Assembly: GCF_013778455.1 (NCBI RefSeq)
Contig: NZ_JACEHE010000004.1
Coordinates: 248,001-312,000 of the forward strand
From: Streptomyces himalayensis subsp. himalayensis
Lineage (GTDB): Bacteria; Actinomycetota; Actinomycetes; Streptomycetales; Streptomycetaceae
DNA length: 64,000 bases
Direction: 5' to 3'
Shown here: one piece after another, positions 58,578 to 64,000 of the stretch
Layout: the number at the start of each line of letters is the position of its first letter
Numbering within the stretch: the stretch's first letter is position 1
Notes under the pieces: generated by a model
Seen by the model: the letters and a program-made list of their open reading frames with translations, nothing else
What the model was told of the DNA's origin: nothing
Database searches by the model: none
Position numbers and translations under genes: made by a program

Positions 58578-59459
58578 GTGGGAGCCATGGAGCTGCCGGT
58601 GGTCGTGGGCGTGGATGGGTCTGAGCCGAGTCTTCGGGCCGCCGAGTGGGCCGCCGACGAGGCCGTGCTGCACGGGGTCCAGCTGCGCGTCGTGCACGCG
58701 TCGCTGTGGGAGAAATACGAAGGGGCTGCCCTCGCCGAGGAACTGGGCCGCCCCTCCGAGCGGGTGATCGCCGAGAACATCGTCGGCGCTGCGGCCGAGC
58801 TGGCCCGGCAGCGGAATCCGGAGGTGAAGATCTCGACGGCCGTACTGCCCGAGGACACGGTGACCGCCCTGCTGCGCGCGGGCCGGAACGCCTCGGTGCT
58901 GGTCACGGGCTCGCGTGGGCGCAGTGGTCTGGCAGAGCTGCTGCTCGGCTCGGTGAGCCTGGCGGTCGCCGCACATGCCGACTGCCCGGTGATCGTGCTG
59001 CGCGGCATCCACGATCCGCACAGCGTGCACCGGCGTGTCGTCCTGGGCGTGGGTGAACCGCCCCGGGGTACGGCCGCCGTACGTTTCGCGCTGGAGGAGG
59101 CCGAGGCCCGCGGTGCCGAGCTGTACGCCGTACGGGCCTGGCGGCGCCCCGCGCATGAGACCCCGAACCATCCGCTGATGGTCGGCGACCCGGCGCACTA
59201 CCACGAGACCCGGGCCGCGGAGATCCTCGACGAGGTGCTGGAGGAGGCCGAGCAGGACCATCCCGGTGTCACGCTGTGTCGCCGGACCGTCGAGGGGACG
59301 GCCCGCAGGGTGCTTCGCGAGGCGTCCGCCATGGCCGATCTGCTGGTCGTCGGTGCCCAGCGCCATCACGGTAATTTCGGCCTCCAGCTGGGCCGGATCG
59401 CCCACTCGGTGCTGCACCACGCCGCGTGCCCCGTCGCCGTCGTACCGCAGCGGGCCTGA
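58578..59459 (+). CDS. tandem universal stress protein
   Basis: A 293-residue protein with two UspA domains (about 5-143 and 150-292). The first has VVVGVDGSEPSLRAAEWAADEA and the ATP motif TGSRGRSGLAELLLGSVS. The second has RVVLGVGEPPRGTAAVRFAL and GAQRHHGNFGLQLGRIAHSVL. Start GTG 58578 has GAGG eight bases upstream; the internal ATG at 58587 leaves too little space to its purine stretch. It is likely induced in stationary phase or low oxygen. Confidence 0.92.
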   Translation: MGAMELPVVVGVDGSEPSLRAAEWAADEAVLHGVQLRVVHASLWEKYEGAALAEELGRPSERVIAENIVGAAAELARQRNPEVKISTAVLPEDTVTALLRAGRNASVLVTGSRGRSGLAELLLGSVSLAVAAHADCPVIVLRGIHDPHSVHRRVVLGVGEPPRGTAAVRFALEEAEARGAELYAVRAWRRPAHETPNHPLMVGDPAHYHETRAAEILDEVLEEAEQDHPGVTLCRRTVEGTARRVLREASAMADLLVVGAQRHHGNFGLQLGRIAHSVLHHAACPVAVVPQRA

Positions 59460-59474
59460 GCCGTGGCCGGCTTC

Positions 59475-60293
59475 TCACTCCGTAAGGGTCGCCGCGTGGT
59501 CGGGGACGTATGTCTGCAGATCGCGCGGCGGGCGCTCGTAGCCCTTGGACGGGGGCCTGGGCGGGAGTTCGAGGTCCGGATACGGCACCTCGTGGTAGGG
59601 GACGGAATCGAGCAGATGGGCGATCATATTGATCCGGGCCCGGCGTTTGTTGTCACTCTCGACCACGAACCAGGGCGCCTCGGGGATGTCGGTGTGCACC
59701 ATCATGTCGTCCTTGGCGCGCGAGTAGTCCTCCCAGCGGGTGATCGACTCCAGGTCCATCGGCGAGAGCTTCCACCGCTTCGTCGGGTCCTCGAGGCGCT
59801 GGCGGAAGCGCCTCTCCTGCTCGGCGTCGCTCACCGAGAACCAGTACTTGCGCAGCAGGATCCCGTCCTCCACCAGCATCCGCTCGAAGATCGGGCACTG
59901 GTGCAGAAAGCGCTGGTGCTCCTCCTTCGTGCAGAAGCCCATGACGTGCTCGACGCCCGCGCGGTTGTACCAGCTGCGGTCGAAGAGCGAGATCTCGCCC
60001 GCCGCGGGCAGATGCGCGACATACCGCTGGAAGTACCACTGGGTCCGTTCGCGCTCGGTGGGCGTGGGCAGCGCGACGATCCGCGCGACCCGCGGATTGA
60101 GGCGGTCCGCGACCCGTTTGATCGTGCCGCCCTTGCCCGCGGCGTCCCGCCCCTCGAACACCACCACCAGCCGGGCACCCTCGGCGCGCACCCACTCCTG
60201 GAGCTTCACGAGCTCGGTCTGCAGCCGCAGCAGCTCGCGCTCGTAGACCTTCCGCGGCAGGGCTGCCGACTCCTCCGGCTTCGTCCCGGCCAT
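59475..60293 (-). CDS. polyphosphate kinase 2 (PPK2 class I)
   Basis: A 272-residue kinase transferring phosphate between polyphosphate and nucleoside diphosphates. Walker [10 protein letters not shown] is at 48-56, Walker B lies around [20 protein letters not shown], the lid segment follows ([17 protein letters not shown] [13 protein letters not shown]) and the C-terminal [20 protein letters not shown] is a class signature. The ATG at 60293 starts 50 bp from the divergent phosphoketolase gene, so one short region drives both. The pair links polyphosphate and acetyl-phosphate energy pools. Confidence 0.93.
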   Translation of the reverse strand: MAGTKPEESAALPRKVYERELLRLQTELVKLQEWVRAEGARLVVVFEGRDAAGKGGTIKRVADRLNPRVARIVALPTPTERERTQWYFQRYVAHLPAAGEISLFDRSWYNRAGVEHVMGFCTKEEHQRFLHQCPIFERMLVEDGILLRKYWFSVSDAEQERRFRQRLEDPTKRWKLSPMDLESITRWEDYSRAKDDMMVHTDIPEAPWFVVESDNKRRARINMIAHLLDSVPYHEVPYPDLELPPRPPSKGYERPPRDLQTYVPDHAATLTE

Positions 60294-60343
60294 ACCGCCT
60301 CCTCACCCCGACGACGCTCACCTACGACGTTACGGAGTCATTC

Positions 60344-62728
60344 ATGCGCAAGGTCAAGCGCCAGGACAGCACGGTACTGACCGACGACGAACTGAGCAGC
60401 CTGGACGCCCACTGGCGGGCCGCCAACTATCTGTCCGCCGGCCAGATCTACCTGATGGCGAACCCGCTGCTGAGGGAGGCGCTGCGCCCCGAGCACATCA
60501 AGCCACGGCTGCTCGGTCACTGGGGCACCTCGCCGGGCCTGAACCTCGTCCACACGCATCTCAACCGCGTCATCAAGGCCCGCGGCCGCGACACGGTGTG
60601 CATCTGGGGCCCCGGCCACGGCGGCCCGTCGGTCCTCGCCAACTCCTGGCTGGAGTGCAGCTACACCGAGACCTACCCGGATGTGACCCGGGACGAGGCC
60701 GGGATGGAGCGCCTCTTCCGGCAGTTCTCCTTCCCGGGCGGCGTGCCGAGCCATGTCGCTCCCGAGACGCCGGGTTCCATCCATGAGGGCGGCGAGCTCG
60801 GGTACGCCCTCACGCACGCGTACGGCGCGGCGCTCGACCATCCCGGTCTGCTCGTCGCCTGCGTCATCGGCGACGGCGAGGCCGAGACCGGCCCGCTGGC
60901 CGCGTCCTGGCACTCCAACAAGCTCCTCGACCCCGTCCACGACGGCGCCGTACTGCCGATCCTCCACCTCAACGGCTACAAGATCGCCAACCCGACGGTC
61001 CTGGCACGGGTCCCCGAGAGCGAACTCGACGAGCTGCTGCGCGGGTACGGCCACGAGCCGATCCATGTCGCCGGCGACGAGCCCAAGGCGGTGCACCGCG
61101 CCATGGCTGAGGCCCTCGACCGGGCACTTGACCGCATCGACAGCGTTCAGCGCGCGGCCCGCGAGGACGGCGCGACCGAGCGCCCCCGCTGGCCCGTCAT
61201 CGTGCTGCGCACGCCCAAGGGCTGGACGGGACCCGCCGAGGTCGACGGCGAACCGGTCGAGGGCACCTGGCGCTCCCACCAGGTGCCGCTCGCCGGAGTG
61301 CGCGAAAACCCGGAACACCTGCGGCAGTTGGAGGCCTGGCTGCGCTCGTACCGGCCCGAGGAGCTCTTCGACGAGAACGGCAGGCCCCGCGAGCAGGTCC
61401 TCGCCTGCATTCCAGAGGGCGACCTGCGGCTCGGTTCGACGCCGTACGCCAACGGCGGCCTGCTCGTACGTGAACTGCCGATGCCGGAGCTGGAGCGCTT
61501 CGCCGTACCCGTGGACAAGCCGGGCGCGACCCTGCACGAGCCCACCCGGGTCCTCGGCGGTTTCGTCCAGCAGATCATGGAGGCCACGCAGGAGCGGCGG
61601 GACTTCCGGGTCGTGGGCCCCGACGAGACCGAGTCCAACCGGCTCGGTGCCGTCTACGGCGCCACCGGCAAGGCCTGGCAGGCCCAGGTCCTGCCGTCCG
61701 ACGAGCACCTGTCCCGGCACGGCCGGGTCATGGAGATCCTCTCCGAACACCTCTGCCAGGGCTGGCTGGAGGGCTATCTGCTCACGGGCCGGCACGGCCT
61801 GTTCTCCTGCTACGAGGCGTTCGTGCACATCGTCGACTCGATGGTCAACCAGCACATCAAGTGGCTGCGGACCTCGCGGCAGCTGACCTGGCGGGCCCCG
61901 ATCGCCTCCCTCAACTACCTGCTGACCTCGCATGTATGGCGCCAGGACCACAACGGCTTCTCCCACCAGGATCCCGGCTTCGTCGACCATGTCCTCAACA
62001 AGAGCCCCGAGGTCGTACGGGTCTATCTGCCGCCGGACGCCAACACTCTGCTGTCGGTCGCGGACCATGTGCTGCGCAGCCGTGACTACGTGAATGTGAT
62101 CGTCGCCGGCAAGCAGCCCTGCTTCGACTGGCTGTCGATGGACGAGGCGCGAGTGCACTGCGCGCGCGGCGCCGGCATCTGGGAGTGGGCGGGCACCGAG
62201 AACGGCGGGCGCGAACCCGACGTCGTCCTCGCCTGCGCGGGCGATGTGCCCACCCAGGAGGTGCTGGCCGCGGCCGGGCTGCTCCGCCGCCATCTGCCCG
62301 ACCTCGTCGTGCGCGTTGTCAACGTCGTCGACATCGCCCGGCTGATGCCGCGTGAGGAACACCCGCACGGCATGAGCGACTTCGAGTTCGACGGCCTCTT
62401 CACCCGCGACAAGCCGGTGATCTTCGCCTATCACGGGTACCCGTGGCTGATCCACCGGCTGGCCTACCGACGGGAGGGCCACCACCACCTGCATGTCCGC
62501 GGCTACAAGGAGCGGGGCACCACCACGACCCCGTTCGACATGGTCGTCAGCAACGACATGGACCGCTACCGGCTCGTCATGGACGTCGTCGACCGGGTTC
62601 CAGGCCTCGCGGTGCGCGCCGCCGCCGTGCGCCAGGAGATGGCCGACGCCCGGACCCGGCACCACGACTGGATCCGTGCGCATGGTGTCGACATGCCCGA
62701 GGTCGCGGAATGGACCTGGGCAGGATGA
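60344..62728 (+). CDS. xfp: xylulose-5-phosphate/fructose-6-phosphate phosphoketolase
   Basis: A 794-residue thiamine-diphosphate enzyme that splits xylulose-5-P or fructose-6-P into acetyl-phosphate plus a C3 or C4 sugar phosphate. [41 protein letters not shown], the ThDP motif [18 protein letters not shown] (from residue 176) and [12 protein letters not shown] match the family, and the length is typical. The ATG at 60344 has no strong ribosome site; TTACGGAG lies ten bases upstream. It yields acetyl-phosphate without NADH, useful under low oxygen. Confidence 0.95.
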   Translation: MRKVKRQDSTVLTDDELSSLDAHWRAANYLSAGQIYLMANPLLREALRPEHIKPRLLGHWGTSPGLNLVHTHLNRVIKARGRDTVCIWGPGHGGPSVLANSWLECSYTETYPDVTRDEAGMERLFRQFSFPGGVPSHVAPETPGSIHEGGELGYALTHAYGAALDHPGLLVACVIGDGEAETGPLAASWHSNKLLDPVHDGAVLPILHLNGYKIANPTVLARVPESELDELLRGYGHEPIHVAGDEPKAVHRAMAEALDRALDRIDSVQRAAREDGATERPRWPVIVLRTPKGWTGPAEVDGEPVEGTWRSHQVPLAGVRENPEHLRQLEAWLRSYRPEELFDENGRPREQVLACIPEGDLRLGSTPYANGGLLVRELPMPELERFAVPVDKPGATLHEPTRVLGGFVQQIMEATQERRDFRVVGPDETESNRLGAVYGATGKAWQAQVLPSDEHLSRHGRVMEILSEHLCQGWLEGYLLTGRHGLFSCYEAFVHIVDSMVNQHIKWLRTSRQLTWRAPIASLNYLLTSHVWRQDHNGFSHQDPGFVDHVLNKSPEVVRVYLPPDANTLLSVADHVLRSRDYVNVIVAGKQPCFDWLSMDEARVHCARGAGIWEWAGTENGGREPDVVLACAGDVPTQEVLAAAGLLRRHLPDLVVRVVNVVDIARLMPREEHPHGMSDFEFDGLFTRDKPVIFAYHGYPWLIHRLAYRREGHHHLHVRGYKERGTTTTPFDMVVSNDMDRYRLVMDVVDRVPGLAVRAAAVRQEMADARTRHHDWIRAHGVDMPEVAEWTWAG

Positions 62729-62841
62729 GCACACGAATCCACACAGCGCGCGTGTCCGTACCCGCACGCGCGCGTGCAGCCGTCTCGTTTCCGAGCCGGT
62801 CTGCGCGCCCGTATCCCCTTTTCGACGACAGGGGGCTCAGC

Positions 62842-63621
62842 ATGACGGCAGAGGCCCTGCCCCGGGTCCTGCGCGGCATGGCGGCCGCGATCCTGGACAC
62901 CGACGGTGTGATCACCGACTCCGCGCGGATACACGCCGCCGCGTGGAAGACGGCCTTCGACGCCTGCCTGCGCGACCATCGGCCCCCGGACCCCGCCCAG
63001 CGCCGCCCCTTCGACGTACGCGACGACTATCTGCGGTACGTCGACGGCAAGTCCCGCCTGGACGGGGCAGCGGACTTCCTCGCGGCCCGCGGCCTCCACC
63101 TGCCTCCCGGCGATCCGGCGGACGAGCCCGGCACGGGCACCGTGCGGGCCGTCGCCGCGCTCAAGGAGAGGCTGTTCACCGAGCTGCTGCGTGAGCAAGG
63201 CGTCGATGCCTATCCGGGCACTGTCCGGCTGCTGGACGTGCTGCACGCCGCCCGGTTCCCGCTGGCGGCCGCGTCCGCATCCCGGCACGCCCGCGAACTC
63301 CTCGAACACGCAGGCGTGCTGGACCTCCTCGACGCTCTCGTCGACGGCGGCGAAGCGGCTCGGCTGCACCTGCCCGGCAAGCCCGATCCCGCTCTGTTCC
63401 TGGAGGCGTCGCGGCGCCTTGGCGTCCCGCCGGGCGCTGCCGCCGTCGTCGAGGACGCCCTGGCCGGCGTCGAGGCAGGGCGGCGCGGCGGCTTCGGACT
63501 GGTCGTCGGCGTGGACCGCGCGCGCACCCCGCAGACGCGTGCCGGCCTGCTGAAGCAGGGAGCGGACCTGGTGGTACAGGACCTGGGGGACCTCCTCACC
63601 GAAGAAAGCCCGGAGAACTGA
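62842..63621 (+). CDS. beta-phosphoglucomutase-like HAD protein
   Basis: A 259-residue HAD phosphatase/mutase. Motif I is ILDTDGVITDSA, with Asp19 and Asp21. The cap contains RPFDVRDDYLRYVDGKSRLDGA, diagnostic of beta-PGM-type enzymes. AAASASRHARELL, GKPDPALFLEA and VVEDALAGVEAG complete the site. It lies 2 bp before a GH65 phosphorylase gene. GH65 enzymes release beta-glucose-1-phosphate, which beta-phosphoglucomutase converts to glucose-6-phosphate, so the two act in sequence. The ATG at 62842 has a weak GGGGG site. Confidence 0.9.
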   Translation: MTAEALPRVLRGMAAAILDTDGVITDSARIHAAAWKTAFDACLRDHRPPDPAQRRPFDVRDDYLRYVDGKSRLDGAADFLAARGLHLPPGDPADEPGTGTVRAVAALKERLFTELLREQGVDAYPGTVRLLDVLHAARFPLAAASASRHARELLEHAGVLDLLDALVDGGEAARLHLPGKPDPALFLEASRRLGVPPGAAAVVEDALAGVEAGRRGGFGLVVGVDRARTPQTRAGLLKQGADLVVQDLGDLLTEESPEN

Positions 63622-63623
63622 CC

Positions 63624-64000
63624 ATGAGCCACTTGACCTGGGAGTACGAGGGCTACGACCCGGCACAGGAACGGCTGCGCGAATCCCTCTGCACCCTCGG
63701 CAACGGCTATTTCGCGACCCGGGGCGCTGCCCCCGAGTGCTCGGCGGATGCGATCCACTATCCCGGCACCTATGTGGCGGGCTGCTACAACCGCCTGACG
63801 TCGGCGGTGGCCGGGCGGCGCGTCGAGAACGAGGACATGGTCAACATGCCCAACTGGCTGCCGCTGCGCTTCCGTATCCGCCCGGACACCGAGGAGGGAT
63901 CAGACCTGGCGGGGTCGTCAGGGCGATCCGAGTGGTCCCAGGGGTCCGGGCCCCCCGGTCCACTCGGCCGATACGAGGCCTCTTCGGCGCCCTCAGAGGC
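63624..64000 (+). CDS. GH65 glycoside phosphorylase, 3' end outside window
   Basis: The first 125 residues of a family-65 hydrolase/phosphorylase (trehalose, maltose or kojibiose type). LTWEYEGYDPAQERLRESLC, TLGNGYFATRGAAPE and HYPGTYVAGCYNRL are the N-terminal GH65 hallmarks, followed by VENEDMVNMPNWLPLRFRI. After residue 91 a Ser/Gly/Pro-rich stretch (EEGSDLAGSSGRSEWSQGSG) interrupts the usual domain and reaches the window end. It phosphorolyses an alpha-linked disaccharide and feeds the mutase gene upstream. Confidence 0.9.
   Translation, partial: MSHLTWEYEGYDPAQERLRESLCTLGNGYFATRGAAPECSADAIHYPGTYVAGCYNRLTSAVAGRRVENEDMVNMPNWLPLRFRIRPDTEEGSDLAGSSGRSEWSQGSGPPGPLGRYEASSAPSE

Overview
The window is high-GC actinomycete DNA, almost certainly Streptomyces. 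Third codon positions are strongly G/C. GTG and TTG starts are common. There are mycothiol-era DinB-like and SpoIIE-type phosphatase genes, sugar ABC systems that lack their own ATPase, and a nested pair of intergenic repeat elements that I recognise from streptomycete chromosomes. I see no rRNA, tRNA, CRISPR, prophage or complete insertion sequence.

Layout. (1) 1-11.6 kb: a myo-inositol catabolic island. On the minus strand lie a sugar ABC transporter (binding protein, permease, ATPase) and an IolE-like protein cut by the window edge. On the plus strand lie iolC, a DeoC/LacD-like aldolase, iolB, iolD, a methylmalonate-semialdehyde dehydrogenase and a GntR/UTRA repressor. Two inverted 21-bp operator-like elements sit between the divergent arms, and a close relative sits before the GntR gene. 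(2) 11.6-19.4 kb: a short paralogue of termination factor Rho, then a ROK regulator divergent from a CUT1-type sugar transporter with a Gfo/Idh oxidoreductase. (3) 19.6-26.4 kb: a streptogrisin-like protease, an SseB-like protein, an acetyl-xylan-esterase-like enzyme with a palindromic operator, a PepSY membrane protein, and a SulP transporter translationally coupled to a beta-carbonic anhydrase. (4) 27.3-31.6 kb: a KDPG-aldolase-like protein that lacks its Schiff-base lysine, followed by zwf-opcA. (5) 31.6-36.4 kb: a small toxin-antitoxin-like pair with phased 11-bp operator repeats, a deaminase, a MocR regulator, a methyltransferase and a repeat-bearing membrane peptide. (6) 36.4-44.2 kb: a second sugar-acid-type locus with a DUF2264 enzyme, a D-2-hydroxyacid dehydrogenase, a CUT1 transporter and a regulator that joins a DeoR-type DNA-binding domain to a LacI-type sensor. 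(7) 44.3-50 kb: a D,D-carboxypeptidase, a cupin, a secreted HAD phosphatase, a MASE1/PP2C signalling pair and a small unknown. (8) 49.8-53.4 kb: a MarR regulator divergent from an aldehyde dehydrogenase and a zinc alcohol dehydrogenase, with two matching operators. (9) 53.6-64 kb: a stress and energy cluster with DinB, PAS-PP2C, hemerythrin, FUSC exporter, VOC protein, universal stress protein, PPK2 polyphosphate kinase, phosphoketolase, and a HAD mutase paired with a GH65 phosphorylase that runs off the end.

How it fits together. Most of the window imports and oxidises carbon sources, each under a local repressor with visible operator candidates. Inositol is carried to malonate semialdehyde and on towards acetyl-CoA. 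The zwf-opcA unit supplies NADPH. The last 10 kb links oxygen or redox sensing (hemerythrin, USP) with acetyl-phosphate and polyphosphate energy metabolism. The strongest leads are the inositol operator set, the aldolase with Lys replaced by Gln, the phased toxin-antitoxin operator, the Rho paralogue, and several short tandem repeats placed exactly between co-oriented metabolic genes.
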